Program-made: the position numbers and the translations under genes
Shown here: positions 1 through 14,300 of the stretch, piece by piece
Position numbering within the stretch: the first letter of the stretch is position 1
Layout of the letters: each line of letters opens with the position of its first letter
The notes under the pieces: model-generated
Database searches by the model: none
The model's input: the letters and a program-made list of their open reading frames with translations, nothing else
What the model was told of the DNA's origin: nothing
Assembly: GCF_043641665.1 (NCBI RefSeq)
Contig: NC_092196.1
Location: 14,629,692-14,693,691, forward strand
Direction: 5' to 3'
Source of the DNA: Enoplosus armatus
Lineage: Eukaryota; Chordata; Actinopteri; Centrarchiformes; Enoplosidae
DNA length: 64,000 nt

Positions 1-341
1 AATATACAATTACAATTCACATTTCTATAATACAGATGTATGTTATTGTGACATAATATTCAAATTGATACTCTCATATTTGGCTCATTTTTAAATCTCT
101 GACAACAATATACAGTCGTCTGTTAAGACCTTATTAAAGCTGTGTGCTGCCTCCCTCTTTGGAGCACATCTCCAACCCCACGAGATTAACTCCGGTACAT
201 GGGGATAATGGAGGCTTTTGTCTTATTAATACATCCTTTCAATACAATGCCTTCTTTAGAGTGACGGATGAACAAGCCTCAACAACATCGGAGGGGTCAG
301 AGCGGGAGGGGGACACAGCAGGCTGTGCAACGGCTCCAAGG

Positions 342-344
<3 letters not shown>

Positions 345-374
<30 letters not shown>
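345..374. repeat. (TG)n microsatellite
   Basis: An uninterrupted TG dinucleotide run. Open frames through it are artefacts of the repeat (alternating Cys-Val). Confidence 0.95.
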
Positions 375-378
<4 letters not shown>

Positions 379-464
379 TGAAAAGGCCCCGGTGAGGACG
401 CTCATCTCAGCCTCCAACAACAGCAATACAGACTGCATTACTATAATACAGCAAACTGCATTAA

Positions 465-485
465 CCCCCCCCCCCCCCCCCCCCC
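465..485. repeat. Poly-C homopolymer
   Basis: About 21 consecutive C residues. Its length is likely to be polymorphic or uncertain in assembly. Confidence 0.95.
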
Positions 486-938
486 ATGATCGACAGCTGT
501 ATCCCTGCGTGTTAATATTTAACACCACACAATGTTATTCATTGAAACACACACTGTGTTTAACAAACGCAGCTGTCACACGGAGTCCAGATATCCAGTG
601 CGGCTGCAGGCTGCAGTGTTTCTGCTGGTGGAAAGTAAAGCGCAGAAGCGGCGTGTTGCTTAATGTGGGCCATTCTGCTGTCATAGGTAGGAGCGAGCCA
701 ACGACACATTTCGAGATTTTGAGCGTTTTGCAGACTTTCACTTCATGATTAACGCGCTTACTGGCCGTTGATGTAATGAGGGGAACCTCGTGGAGTTCAC
801 GAGCGAAGGAAATGAACTAATTTAATGTTAAAGTGCAGGCATGTTACAGTAGCGCGAGAGACACATCAGGTCCTTTTGTTAGGTTGCTGCAGCACATGCA
901 GACTGTCACACTTATTTTGAGAAGTTGCCATTACTTAC

Positions 939-1133
939 CCCATGAGAGATCTGGTTCAGAGCAGCGAAAAGACGCTCCGACAAATATTTGTCTCCAAATG
1001 TCCTCACATGTGGTCACCACTTTCCACAAATGCGTCAAAGTTCAGCGCTTTGCTCTGCTCCGGGGTCGAGCTGCAGCGATGACAATCAAAAGTTTGGTGG
1101 AGGAATAGACGGCGTGTCCTGTCTAGTCATTGG
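939..1133 (-). promoter_or_regulatory. Candidate promoter and 5' exon of a - strand gene
   Basis: On the - strand, a perfect GTAAGT donor begins at 938 and follows a stretch without obvious repeats. An inverted CCAAT box (- strand) lies at 1129-1133. The surrounding 0.6-1.3 kb is relatively CpG-rich. Together these fit a first, mostly non-coding exon ending at 939, spliced leftward out of the window. An ATG lies five bases before the donor (941-943) but nothing confirms that it is used. No protein similarity is visible. This is an inference from a splice site plus composition only. Confidence 0.25.
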
Positions 1134-1370
1134 TAAATCCATATCGGGCTGTGCGCCACCGCGGAAACCGTTCAACGATCACCCGAAAGAAAGACGTTTC
1201 CAAAAGAAAAGGAGCGGTGAAAGCCAAAGAGGACTTTTTCAAAAATACAGATCGCACTTTCTCTTTTGTCGCCCTAATCCAACAGTCCGTCTGATTGTCC
1301 TCCTGCTCTCTGGGAACAACAGCTCTACGGGGCTGTGAAGCGACAGGGAGGCGCGCACACAATACGCGGT

Positions 1371-1410
1371 CACACACACACACACACACACAAACACACA
1401 CCCACACACA
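1371..1410. repeat. (CA)n microsatellite, interrupted
   Basis: CA repeat with two short interruptions. Confidence 0.93.
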
Positions 1411-3278
1411 CGAGAGACAGATTGTATGGAAACGTCATATGCCCATAAAGAGTCGCGAGTCTCAGTGTCGAAATATAACGTTGATGCGGGTTTGTGGACA
1501 GCAATTAATATGGAAAATACTTTTTAAGCCTATTTCTGGACCCTTTCCCCACTCCGGAGCACACAAATGAAGTCCAGATGTTCCACCTCTTCACTTCCTC
1601 TCTCCTAGCAGATTCCAGCGTGAACCAGAGTCCACACTTTTCAACTCATCCTGGCTCAGTTTCCCCTGAGAGCAGTGGCCAGCTGCAAATGCATACAGCT
1701 CTATGACAGTGTAACGAAATCAATACATTCTCCTGTGTTAAAGGAGCATGACAAATAAACATTTGCATTTGACCTGCTCCCACTTTTTTTCCCAACTACA
1801 CCATTATATTTGTTGTTTCTGATGAGTCATTTCATATTTATCCCTCAGGTCTGGGTATAAGTGTAATAAGGAGGGTGAGGTGAAGGTAAGTCAGGGTTGT
1901 TAGTCATCAGGGTTGTGCTCAGACATACAGAGCCTCTATCCAACCCCAGAGGACGTAATAATGTCTTCACAGTCATTACGCTCAAAGCCACAGTCATCCC
2001 AAGTGGCTATGATGTCATGTGTCTGTGATAAGAAAAAGGATCTGCGTAATGTTGTTACAGTATTTATTAAGTTATCTTACAAAACATCTAGGAGCCCCCC
2101 AGCTTCTGTGCTGAAGACATTTGGATTTGCTTCAGGAATTGTGGGTGCACCATCAAGGTTTCAAATCCATGTTTGGTTTTTCAGTTATTGCCTGAGAGAA
2201 AAGATGCAAATAGAAACGGTTGAGACTTTGTTTGAGACAAGATAAAAGTGTGTCAGCTTAACGTTAAGATATGTTTCCTCTTCAAAAGACCACAGCCCAA
2301 AATCCAGGAAGCAGGTGATACCTGGTTGAATGACATCAGAGCACTTTACACAGGGAAAGCAACTCACTGCTCATCGTACAGTCTGCAGTCTACGGGGGTG
2401 AATGAAACATCCCCAATGGAAACACACCGGCAGTCCCCAAATGAGTCTTGGTGCGTCTGGTACCAAACACTTTCAACAACTTTGACTCATGTCGTGTCTG
2501 CTGATGGTTTACTGGGGGAGAAAGGATCGAGATTGTGCAATCCACTCTCACCGCACTCATCCCTGCTGCCCCCGCAGCAGCAGCTGGTATGTGGAAAGTA
2601 CTCGCTCTAAAGAAGAAAGAAAAAAGAAGAACTACTTGTGAAAAAACGTTGCAATAATTCTGTTGGAGTTGCCAAAATCTTTCAACCTGCAATCTCAGGG
2701 GATGGAGACAACTTTAACGGTTTAACGGTGACTTTTGTTGTTCACTTTCTGAACTGTCAGCCAAAGTGCTGGCAGCTTGAATGAGCAGTGTGTAATGGGT
2801 GTTTAGTAGACAGGCTTTATGGACTGACTTCTCGCTGTCAGCGGGTTTGTGATGGGACTCTTTGAGGAGCTGCTCCACTAAAGCTGCTCCACTGCTGTGT
2901 CTCTCACTAAGCTTTTAGGGGAGGGGTCAAGAGCCCTGACCTCACTTCCTGTTGGGGCTCCTCACAAGCATTCCATTGTCTGTGAGAATGTGCATGGGCT
3001 CAGGGGACTCTGCACATCTGGCAGCTGTTATTAGCAACCTCCTGTACCCACCCCCCCACCCCCCGAGGAAGATTACTTCATGTGCTGGTGGATGTGCGCC
3101 CCACAACGCACCTCAAAATAAACTCTCTGGGATAGTATTGTTTCTGCTGTGTTGCCACAACTTCAATGGAAATAATCTTTTTTAGTGATTTGCATGTCGT
3201 CTTCCTGCCAGTCATTAAAATTACATTTTAGTAGTTAGCCTCTACAACAAGAAGCAATGTTCGAGTGTTCGAATGTCC

Positions 3279-3738
3279 GGTTAGCTCAGCTTAGCACAAA
3301 GACTGAAAACGGGGGGAAACAGATAGCCTGGGTCTGTCAAACACTAACTGCCAACACCTCTGAAGCGCACTAATTAACACATTACATCTTGTTTGTTTAT
3401 TCAGTACAATAACTGAAGTGTAAAAACGTCAATACACTATTTTGCAGGGGATTATGTACCGAATTTATTAGTGTCTCATTGGTTGCCTGGCAACTGCTCC
3501 TACCCAAGAAATAGTCCCCATATTAAACAGTGAATTCTTGCTTTTACACTTGGGTTTTCGTGCGGATTAAATAAACTAGATATAGCATGTTAAATAACGA
3601 GCTTTAGAGGTTGCTTGAAGCTGCTGGCACCAGCGTCATATTTATACAATCATGACAGTGGCATCAATCTTCTCATCTAACTCTCGGCAAAAAAGAGAAG
3701 AAGCAAATTTTCCAAAATGTTGAACTTTTCCCTTAAAG
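3279..3738. repeat. Dispersed fish repeat copy
   Basis: The segment opens with TTAGCTCAGCTTAGCACAAA and runs through a phrase around 3370-3400 about 'attaattaacacattacatc' type sequence, ending in TTTCCCTTAAAG. I recognise this general pattern as a repeat found many times in percomorph genomes. The family name and exact borders are not certain. Confidence 0.5.
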
Positions 3739-5665
3739 ACATTATTGTCACATTTAAACCAGACAGACTACAAAACTGCTTACTTTACTAGAAGCATTCT
3801 GACACACTGCGGTCACCCGACCCAGGTTTGAACTTACCAGAAGTGGGACAGTAAAGGTTTCAAGTCAGAGACTGAGATGAGTGCAGCAGAAAGTAGGTAG
3901 TGCATCAGGCATACAAAGTGAAGACTCTGTGTTATTTGTATTACTCATCTCTGTTGACCTTTTTTCAAAGACCTCAAGACCCAAAAAAGGCAAAGTGGTC
4001 TTGGAAGAGCAGCTAAATATTCTATGTTCCTACTTTTAGCCACAGGATTACACTGGGGATGTCATTAACAGTAAACTCTAACTGTTCTCAGGCTCTGTGT
4101 TGTGTGAGATGGGGGACTTTCCATCTCTTGGTTATCCACATTTCTATCGTACATAAAGTTGAACCACCGATGCAGCTGTCAATATGTAATGTATGAAATA
4201 AGGGCAAGTTGTATGGCCCGCAACGGTCTCATTTCATGTTCTGAATGTCACTGGTGTGTTTGTTATGTACACTAATCTATCCAGACAAAACACGTCTGAA
4301 GATAACCAACTGTTTCGATTTCAAACAGAAAATACACAGAAAAGTGAGTTGTAAGGGAAAGATCTCCCCCCACTTCCTCATCCAAATAAAAAAGCCTCCC
4401 AGACAGAAGAAAGTCTCTGTCTCGGTGGAAATCTTCCTCTATTCCGTACAGATGCTCATGACCAAAGTTAGATGTGTATTTGCAGCGCTGTGAATGTTCT
4501 TTAGGTCATGTGCATCAGAGAGACTGATGTGATCTGGATGATATGATTCTCAGAGGATTGTAGATCTCGTCAAAGGAGAGGGAAACAATTTGCATTTGAG
4601 AAGCTGTTGTCACCATTATTCGGTGCAACGTGACTAGATGCATGCTGGTGATAAATCCTCTTCACACTTAGATTAAACTAATTAACACCAAACACTATTT
4701 TTGCACCAGATGTAATGGTTTTTATTTGCACATAAATCAGCACTTTAGGTGAATATTAGCAGGGCAACACACAATGAAAATTAATTTTATCTCAAAAACA
4801 GGATCTGCAATGAAAATTACTGACAAAATAAAAGCTCTATTGCTTTTTTAAAATCATTCAAATGTATAATCTAGGCCACTGTGCATACAGTTAATTGACA
4901 CAGACGGTGCTCGTGGCAGTAAAGGTTTGGTTTCCTGTCTCAACACCAAACAGTACAAGTGCTGCCTGGAGTCAGCGTGGCTTATCTCCCTCTACACTCC
5001 AAACAGTGGGCTTAAGTGCTGGCTGTGCCACATGTCTCTGCTGTTCACAGGTTTAGAAGAAATCCGTCCACCCTGCATTCACTCCCCCGAGACCGGCAGT
5101 GTTATCTTACCGCTTATCTCTCGAGCATCTAGAAGTTTGTTTTTTTTCCTGCACAAAAGAACTCAAATTCTTTTTACATTTGATCTGCTCATTGTGCAGA
5201 GATAACGTCTGAATCACTGTCCACATTCAGGTCACTTTATCTACTCACACACACAAAGGAAATATAGGCCTCATGTGTCAGTGATATGTATTTGTGATCA
5301 TTTGATCTTTAAAAAAACATTGTGATTTATTTCTTCCATGGTTTGTGTCTGTCTGTGTTGCATTTTAGCCAGTGTGTCTGCAACAAAACATATTTATATA
5401 TTTCCTTGCAGAATTTTCTTGAATGTGCTTTCACATTTTTCCTCGCTCCACCCCTCTACTGAGGCGTCTCTCACAGGAGTATAGAGTTACCTTATTTTTA
5501 CAGTCAGGCCTGAAAAGACTGTTCCCATGGTCCACTTCTGCACCGGTCTGTGTACTGGTTACCATGCTTGAGTATTAGTATTGGGTGTCTGTTGTGTTCA
5601 CTGTCCTCTGGTCCACTGAGGAGCAAAGTGTTAGTGGACAGTAAAGTGAGGGGGCCCACATGGTT

Positions 5666-5680
5666 GGGGGGGGGGGGGGG
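5666..5680. repeat. Poly-G homopolymer
   Basis: A run of about 15 G residues. Confidence 0.9.
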
Positions 5681-6147
5681 AGTCATGACTTTTGTGGCTT
5701 CCTGCAGATTAGGGCAGTGTTTATAGAGCCTTGCTGAAGTACCCTTAGCAAAACATATTCAAATCCACACATCCATTATTAGAGTCTTTTCCATTAACAT
5801 TATAACTGAGAGCGTGTGTGTTTATACTGTAGCAGGAGCAGTCACAGGAGAAGTGATGCAACTGCTGTCATCTCTGTGGTCATACAGTCATTTGGCGGTT
5901 AGAGAGGTGTCTTCTACGAGGTGCAGAAACAGCACAAAGACCTCAGTTTAGCGTTCAGCAGAGCCACATGACGGGATCCCTGTCATTTAATCTTCAGAGG
6001 CATCACAAAGGGCACCACTAAAAATCTGTTGCTTTGACCTGAAACCATATGGCAGCCATCAGTGGCAAAGAAACCCAACCCTGACTTTTCTTGCTAATTC
6101 ATTGACCAGAGAGTAAGTTCAAAAGATTAGTCATAGGTTTGCATATG

Positions 6148-6149
6148 CG

Positions 6150-6181
<32 letters not shown>
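6148..6181. repeat. (GT)n microsatellite
   Basis: GT repeat interrupted once by TT. Confidence 0.9.
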
Positions 6182-7146
6182 GTAGTGCAAGACCGGACCA
6201 GGAACTAAAATGTAACTCATTAGCAAGAATCAGTGATGTTTTCTAAGGTTTACATTGCTGTGCGGTTAGAGCATTACACTGACACAGGGATGGTCAAAAA
6301 ATGCTGTTTGCTATTCTGTCACGTCTAATATAACATCAGCTCTCATTCTTTGACTTCAGCGCTGTTTAGTTTCAGAGTGCTACGTGCTTGTCGAGGTAAG
6401 AGAGAGAATTAGTGCACAGATGTTGCACAGCAATCACTCAGCACAACAGAAAAAAAACAGACCTGTCCTTCTTCATCCGCTCATGCAGAACGTTTCTGAA
6501 GATTTTACGGGGAAAAGAAAAGGAAGGAGCAGTATGGTAGGAGTTGAAAAAGGAAATAGAAAAGGGATGGATGTGTGTAAGCAGAAGAGGGAAGGAAATG
6601 AGGTGAAGTTGGTCAATAGAGGGTAAAATAAGCTTTCAGTAACCAGGTCAAGCGTGCACCTATTGGAATCTTGCCTGGAGAAGCTCACATGTTGTACAGC
6701 TGAGACAGGGAGGTTGAGCTCAATGAGCTGATCTTTGTGTGTTTTTGCTCGAGGCAGAGCGCTCAGTATTTGTTTGTAAAAGCGTGTTTACAAAAGAATG
6801 TTTGTGCTAACACATGCGTCAAAAGGTGCACATTTCTCTCCTCGAGCAGAACTTATCTTCTGTTTCCCAAAGGGAAGCTGGCACTTGACTGCCGGGGTCA
6901 ATGTTGGGGGTCATCAGATAAGAAGGATCAGGGTCAGGCCATTACTTTAATCCAGCAGTTCGTACCAGCCTCTCTCATGACCTGCGCTCCTCTCCAAGCC
7001 GTCAGTTAAATGTCAAGTTATGTTGTCAAAGTGGTAAAATGTATACCAAAAAAAAAAGACAAAGAGTGAGAGGAGGGATGGCAGGAGGCGCAGCAGGGGT
7101 CTAAATCTCACACTCTCCTGATACAGCCTGAAGCACTTGATCTCAC

Positions 7147-7147
7147 A

Positions 7148-7205
<58 letters not shown>
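7147..7205. repeat. (CA)n microsatellite, about 59 bp
   Basis: A nearly perfect CA run, the longest CA tract in the left half of the window. Confidence 0.95.
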
Positions 7206-7207
<2 letters not shown>

Positions 7208-10200
7208 ATGAGCATGACCCAGACCTGGCCTGGATGTGGCCCAGACAATCCCACGGACATGGAATGGGAGACCAGTTTCATGACAAATGACCATGACAAA
7301 TTTGCGAATGTGTCATTTTATTTGTTGCCAGAATCACTGACAACATAAGGACTTAAAAGGGAGCTGGATGACATAGTCCAATAGTCCTGGAACACAACTC
7401 ACCTTCTCCAACTTATAATTAAAGTTATGCTTTATGAGATGATTTTCCAACTAACATGTAGATAAGGTAGTTTGTTAACGTAAATCATTAATAAGAATGA
7501 AGAAACGTAATATGTAATAATTGTTAGATTGTGTTTTATAGCGTATTTTATTGAGTCATTCTTAAGCCACCTTTGAACCGGACAGAAACCTCTCCCAGGT
7601 TTATTGGCTGCACACTGTTGCCTCCCCTGTGTGGTCAAGCTCCACACGCCACCCGGGAAGTGGTGCTTTGATCAGCACACTGCACACATTCTTCCCATCA
7701 TCATCTCACTTCCCTCCCCGGTGTTTATTATTGGCTGCAGCTGGAACACCTCCAGTCGCTCAGACCTCACTCCACCAAGGCCGTGCTGACAAAGTCCCAC
7801 CACACAAAGCTGAAGCGGCCCACCTCTGTTTGACTTGAACTCAGCATATGCAGCTGCGGCAGCATGAAGAAAAAAATCTGCGTTGGTCTTTGTCACCGCT
7901 GAATTATCATTGTCAGTATTGTTTTTTCCCCTTTCTTCTCTGTTAAATAACATTTTATCAAGCTGTTCTGTTTTCCACAACCCCTGCTTATAGAAGATGA
8001 CAGTGATGACCAAGAAAGAAAGAACTGCTCTACGCAGTAATTAATCATTCAGTATTGCAGGTTCTTTGTGGAAACATTAATACAAAAATGGTTCACCAGC
8101 CGCTTTGATCACTCTACAAAACAAACTGGTACAGACTCATCTAATGCATGTGATTGTTGACAGGGAAGTGCTTCTGTCACTCTAATATGAGTCATCTCAC
8201 ATCTCTTCCATGTTTTAAGCCTTGTGCTTTTTTTTTTTTTAGCTCTTGGTAATCCTATGCCAGAGAACTGCATTGTGAAATTAAAAGCCTTGTATTCAGT
8301 AAAGGTTTGAACAAGAAATGTATATCACAAATTGTACAATACCATCCAAATGAGTTCATTAAGTTTTTTGTATTATTTTCTTGTATGTGTTGATATGTCA
8401 CATTGTTTTTGAGCAGCAGTTGTTTAAACTGGGTTAGTGGGTAATTTGAAAGTGCCTCTTAGAGCAAGTAACAAAGAAATTAATTAGTTTCAAAAGGGAA
8501 GTAACTTTCCCAATCAGGGTAAAAGGTGGAGAAGGAAAAAGACATTCTGGCCAAGAGAGATTGGTAATGTTAATACTAGCTGTTCTCTAATTGTATGATG
8601 AGCTCCAATCAAGTTCAAAACTACTTATCACCCACAGCCAAATCTGAAATAACCTCAACAATTAAAGGAAAGTTACCAGATACCATAGAGAAGGAACCAA
8701 ATTGCAAGGAATCATTTCCTACACATTAAAAGCACCACTGTAGAAACACAATATAAACAATACTTAAAAAAAAATTAACAGCAGCTCCAGATTCCACAGA
8801 CTTGCTCAAGAACTGGCAACCCATCCCACATACAATATCCTATCACTAAATAATCACTACGGTTGCTTAAGACATCCAGCCGTCACTTTTTCCCTGCTGA
8901 AGTCCGTGATGACTAAAGTCCGCCGCCCTCTATTAGATTTCTCACTACATTTTGAGAAGCCCTAACGTCAGTGGATCTGTCGGCCCTGGATACACACATC
9001 TGTGAGTGAGGTTTTCACATGATGATGACGGTTAGCTCATGCTGCTGCTTGCCAGCTGGGCTGGTTCTGCTTGGAGATTTGTGAGTCATGCCATTAGAGG
9101 TTAAAGTCTGCACGGTGGAATAGAGACTGCTGCATCATTAATCAGACTGCAGGTTTGATAGCGCTAGCATCCGCTGTGAAAAACATATAAAGACTCATTC
9201 CTTCGGGCAGTTGAGGTGGATGATGGGAAATGCAAGGTCAGAGGTGTGCATGTGTGTGCATGTGTGTGCGTGACTGGGTGTCCGTGTTCAAGTGTTCAAC
9301 CCTAAAATGCAGAATTTGGCCACACTGCAGCTGCCACAGAGAATGCTCCATAAAACTGACGAATATCGCTGCTGGATAACAAAAAGAAATGTGGCTTTAA
9401 TTAACAGCTCACATGAATTCTATGACTGGCAGTAATCTCACTAACCTAAAACAGATTGAATTAGACATTCTTCCTCATGGTGAAGCTGCAACAGGCCCAC
9501 CGTTTTTAGTAAATTTGAATGGTGTCACTAATCCAGACCCAAGATTGTTCTCTGATGTTGCACCCACACACACACAAAATCAGTCATACTTTCGGGATAC
9601 TAATTCAGTCCATGAGCGTATCATTTTGTAAACCAACACTTTCAGTTATTTATAACCCCTTACTATACTGTAATATGTTTTCATTTTGTGGTACTAAATA
9701 TTTAGCCAGCCAAGGTGTCACTTTTTAAATGATGATTGTCTCATTTTTCACTGACTCTGCTCTCAGTGGAAAAGAGCGGGAGGGTCCCGTATACTAACTG
9801 TGAGACTTTCATTACTGTTTTGAAGAACACCTTCAGTTCCACCTTTCCTCTTCAACTTTGTACTTTGGGTGAGTGCTAGTCTCCAAATGATTTGCACCAC
9901 TGACCTCAACCAGTTCCAATAACACAGCTCGGAGAAACAGCCCTTTAACCTCCTGGGACCCGGAGAGGCTTCGAGTCAAAGCAACTTGCAAATGGAAACA
10001 ACAGCATGTTCATTAGCTCTCTAGCTCATCTCCTCGTGGAGGTGAATTTATTTAACGGCCTCAGTAAAATATTACTCTTATCCTGGCCTCGGATCGCTCT
10101 TGCCCCCTAACCCCTTCCTCAGCCGCCCCCCACCCCCTCAGAAGAGCCCTGAATTCCAGGAAAAGTTGCAGAGAAGTTCTGGCTTCCATAAATCACAGTT

Positions 10201-11019
10201 CCACTCCCCAGCCGCTCCCTGCAGAGCACCGAGGGAGAAACATCATCCCCTTCCCTTTCCCCGACCCCCCCACCGACTGCTTTAATGCCGTTTAGAGCGG
10301 CAGATGAGAACTTCGTCTCCATAGCCTCAACAGGTCTCACTTTGAGTCACTCACTGTGCGCTCAGATATTTATGGCCCTGTCTGTCACACCACAGTGGCG
10401 TCAAAGTCATGCTGCTTCAATCAGACTCCCTGCTTTATTAACCTGTTAGTGTTTCTGCATGTGGTCATGGTGTCGTTAGGCTTTTATTGCCCGCAATCCA
10501 CAGCAACGGTGCCAGTCAAGTCTGACTGACTTCTATCTCCTAACTGTGTTTTTAAAGAGGCAAACAACAAAAAAACTTGGGATTGCTGGAGGGAAGCCCA
10601 ACCCATGTGAGTGATAGACCTGTCTCTGCATGCCCATTAGACGCAGGCGAGCTGATTAATATACAGGGTTAGGTTCACATATGAATGGCTCGGTTTCTAG
10701 GACAGTAGGGCCAAGGGCTCTGACAGGAACTCTCGGCACAGCTCTCATGAATAGCACATAAACAGAGAACATCCGTAAACAGTTTGGAAGACCCATTTGG
10801 ACTTTGTTCTAGAGGGGTGGGTGGGAAGGAGGGATTCAGAAGGGGGACGAGGACAGGAGGGGCGAGAGAGTGAAGCACTGCAGCTGATCCCTCTATGGCG
10901 GCCCGGTTGGGAGGAGCAACATCAGGCTGCCTCTGTTCTCCTTTGGGACGTTCTGCCTGTACAAACAAACCGACCCCGGGCCTCTGGTCTAATGGGAACC
11001 AGACCTGCTCAAGGACCAA

Positions 11020-11036
11020 CCCCCCCCCCCCCCCCC
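11020..11036. repeat. Poly-C homopolymer
   Basis: A run of about 17 C residues. Confidence 0.9.
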
Positions 11037-11292
11037 ATGACGCTCTGCCGACACGCACTCCAGCTGAAGGACGCACTTCAATTATCCCAAACAGACCTGA
11101 AAATATTCCCTGTTCCTTTCCCCAGTTTTCCCACCCAGTAACGGTTCATGACGTTCCACATCTCTACATCAGCTCTGACCTTCTTGACCCTCGAGCAGCC
11201 AGACTCCACTGACCCGCACTTATCTCCACAGACACACTTTCTCTCACTGTCACATGCTTTCTATGTCACTCCTCCTCTCTTTCACCCTTTCT

Positions 11293-11297
11293 CACAC

Positions 11298-11329
<32 letters not shown>

Positions 11330-11336
11330 CCACACC
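11293..11336. repeat. (CA/CG)n degenerate microsatellite
   Basis: CA-rich tract with regularly spaced CG interruptions. Confidence 0.85.
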
Positions 11337-14300
11337 CAAAGCTTTAAATTGACTCATGTCGAGACTGATGACCTTTTCTTTTCCAGTCCAATCCACATCT
11401 CACTATCTCTTCGACAAGCTTTGATTAAAAGTATTTCTTTTAACCCATCTGACAGTAAGGTACATTTTCCGCACAATTAACAGCATGAGTAGATCTCTAG
11501 CACATGACAACAGCATCCCTAACTGGAGGCACCGTTGTGACCTGCTGGGTGCTGAGTGAGAGCAGCTCGTCCCTAGCTACAAAGTCTGAATGTTCTCATT
11601 GTGAGGGTTCAGAGTTTATCAGTGAATGTCCTCCCAGTCTCACTGCTGTCTCTATCTGAATGTTCTGTCTTACTAAAGTATGAATATTGGCACAGAGTCA
11701 GATGGAGGGGAGAAAAGCCTCTTAAAACAGAGCCTCCACATTGACTGCACGTCTGATGCAGAGAGGGCTGATTGTGATATGGCCTGGTGATAGTGGGCCT
11801 CACAGACATGTGTTGCTGTTTAAATTGCACCACTCTTTCCTGAATGATAAGATAAAATGCATGTTAATGCTTCCTTCTGTTACTCTTCTTTTCACTGTAC
11901 AACCCTTGGTGTGTAGAAGTGTATGTACACGTGCACGTGAATACCGTTTTCAAGGTCTAAAAAGCTCATTAATTGAGCGTGCGAGTATCAGCGATAGAGT
12001 CACTGACGCCAAGTGCCTGGAAGTACGGCAGATTTCTTGAGGATAATGGACCGTGTCTGAAGAGTTGGAATGAATTAACAAACATTGGACATGACTGTTC
12101 AGCTCTGTCTCCCTCCCACACATCTGGGCACAAACCCGTCAATGTTCCCTTTGGCAAAGATCTGTGATGAGCTGAGCTGAGTTGCTGCCCAGCTAACAGT
12201 CATTTCACATCAACCCCCCACACACACGCACAAACACAACCTCCATTTGATTTTTGTCTGGTCTTGTGGGCTCCTCTGAGATTCTCTGGGTTTCACTTTC
12301 TCCGTTGAAGCACTATGGGAGTCTGGCAGTGCTTGTGTCTTTGTGCCGTGCATGCCAGGAGTGGCCAAGCCCAGGCGCAACCCTCTGGAACTGAAGTGTT
12401 TTTTCGCAGAATCAGCACAAAGATAGACCTGCCGGTAACAAACGTGTTGCAACTCACTCACTTCTGGATCCCTGGAAGAGGTTAGGAGTGGGAGGCGTGT
12501 ATGGATGTGAAAGACATTAGTCTGAAAAGTGTGTTTACAACTTTGAGTGCTTGCTCATATTGCTTGTATGTGTGGATGTATAATATGCTTGTGCTTTTGG
12601 GAGCGCACATTGGTGAGCCTGTGTGTTTGCATGAAATAGCTCCAGGATACATTTACTTGGTGCTGCATTGATCCAATGTACTCGCAGGCCACAGTTTTGA
12701 TGGATGAAATGGAAATGGATCAATTCTGTAGCACAAAAAAAACCTCTCTGAACAAAACATCCAGCAGTTTGACAGAAACATGACACACAACTCTTTTTGT
12801 ATATTTATTCACGTTATACTGTAATAGAATAGTGTTATATGGCCTTGCCTGTTTTTACAGTACAACATACTTAAATCTTGCAACATAACCACAAAGAAAT
12901 AACATGTACATTCTAGCCTTGATAAAGCCAAGTGGGTGTGTCCAGTTGAATCAGCATTGGTTTATATTCCCACTGATGTCATTTGTTGAGGCAACAGAGC
13001 TTTGGCAGGAAGGGACTGACAAACAGTCAAGGTCATTGACCCACTTCAGGGAAAAAGCCACCAATCAGTTTGTCCCTGATGTTTCAAATTAATGATTATT
13101 CCCTGATGTGAGGGAGGAACAGAGCAGTCTTTGTCTATTAATGGTCATATACACACCACATCTTTGTCCATTAATGGTTAAATATACAACCGGATTTCGT
13201 CATTTGTTAAAGGCCCCTTCCTCTTTGCTTCTTTCTTTTCTAAGCTGATCTCTTCCTCCACATTGTTCCACTGCCACGTTGCAACCGTTTTGGAGCTGGG
13301 GAAGTAGAGACACCTGGATCTTGCTCCTTTTCCACTGAGATTGTTCTCCTTCCAGAGTAGCTTAAGCCAAAGCCTCTGGTCACGGGATGACAATGATGAT
13401 GTGGCATGGTCTGATAGTGAGAAACTAGGAAGCGTGGGGACTCCACACCCCCGTGGCCCCTCAACGCTCTCCCCTCTCCTGAATCAAATACGCAGAGATG
13501 TATGGGATTGCTCTCACAGGAGGAACTTGAACCCTCTGACTTCCTGCCCACTGATGAGGTCACTGGTCTCAGTGGGAGTGTCTGTGAAATGCCTGCTCAA
13601 TAACAGCCGACTGACGGCAAGGCACGGCAGGAGAGGGAGGAGGGACGAAAGGGAGGAATGGGACATGTAGCGAGGGTAGAGTAGATGACAGGTTGATGTG
13701 GGGTTGGAAGAGGAGGAGAGGGAAAAAAGTCCAGTGCCTGTCTCTGGTGAGCCTGAGGCAGTTGGCAGAGCACAGCATGTGTTCATGTAATGGAGAGGAC
13801 TCAACTCTCTCTTTAAAAAATTAGAAAAGGGGGTGGGGGTGTGAAGGCTACACAGCCAGGAAAATCTCACAAAATGGCTGAGAATGTTCCTGCCTGACAA
13901 AACTCTGTTTTTCATTAATCACATATGCATCAGTTAGTAATTGCTATCCGAGGCAGCGCTTAGACCTAAAATCTGACTTTATGTTTTATTCTGTGGGTTC
14001 AGATATGGATCAAGACTCAATATGCCAGAATGCTCTGCTTTGCCCTGAGGCTGGCCTGATTTATGGCCAATAAAATGAGGCCTTCAATAAGCTAGATGAT
14101 TGCCTGTCATGCTGTCACAATAAAGTAATTCTGCCCAAAAGGGAAGAGTCTTACACTATACGGGATAAAGAACCTCTAACTTGTGGCATCATATGCCGCT
14201 CCCTGTCAGCTGGCCTGCCTCTCGCTAGCTCCCGGCTGATGTCAGAGCACTCTTGATTAAAGAGTGGGCTGCCTTTGGTCCCAGCGAAGGTCAGGTTGCT

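Larger units (their letters stand above)
1..938. other. Non-coding stretch, left window edge
   Basis: I see no supported coding exon here. The stretch holds a TG microsatellite (345-374) and a C homopolymer (465-485). From about 560 onward CpG dinucleotides become more frequent than in the following 20 kb, which fits the edge of a promoter region. The short open frames are low-complexity or overlap on both strands. Confidence 0.6.

Noticed and set aside
7013..7299. - strand open frames across the CA repeat near 7.1-7.2 kb
   Set aside because: They consist mainly of Cys-Val repeat translation.
10675..11212. Overlapping open frames of 105-133 aa near 10.7-11.2 kb
   Set aside because: They run through a C homopolymer and GC-rich low-complexity sequence, with no family similarity visible.
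13240..13915. Overlapping 107- to 133-aa open frames on both strands near 13.2-13.9 kb
   Set aside because: They have no recognisable domain, compete on both strands and lack a consistent splice chain.
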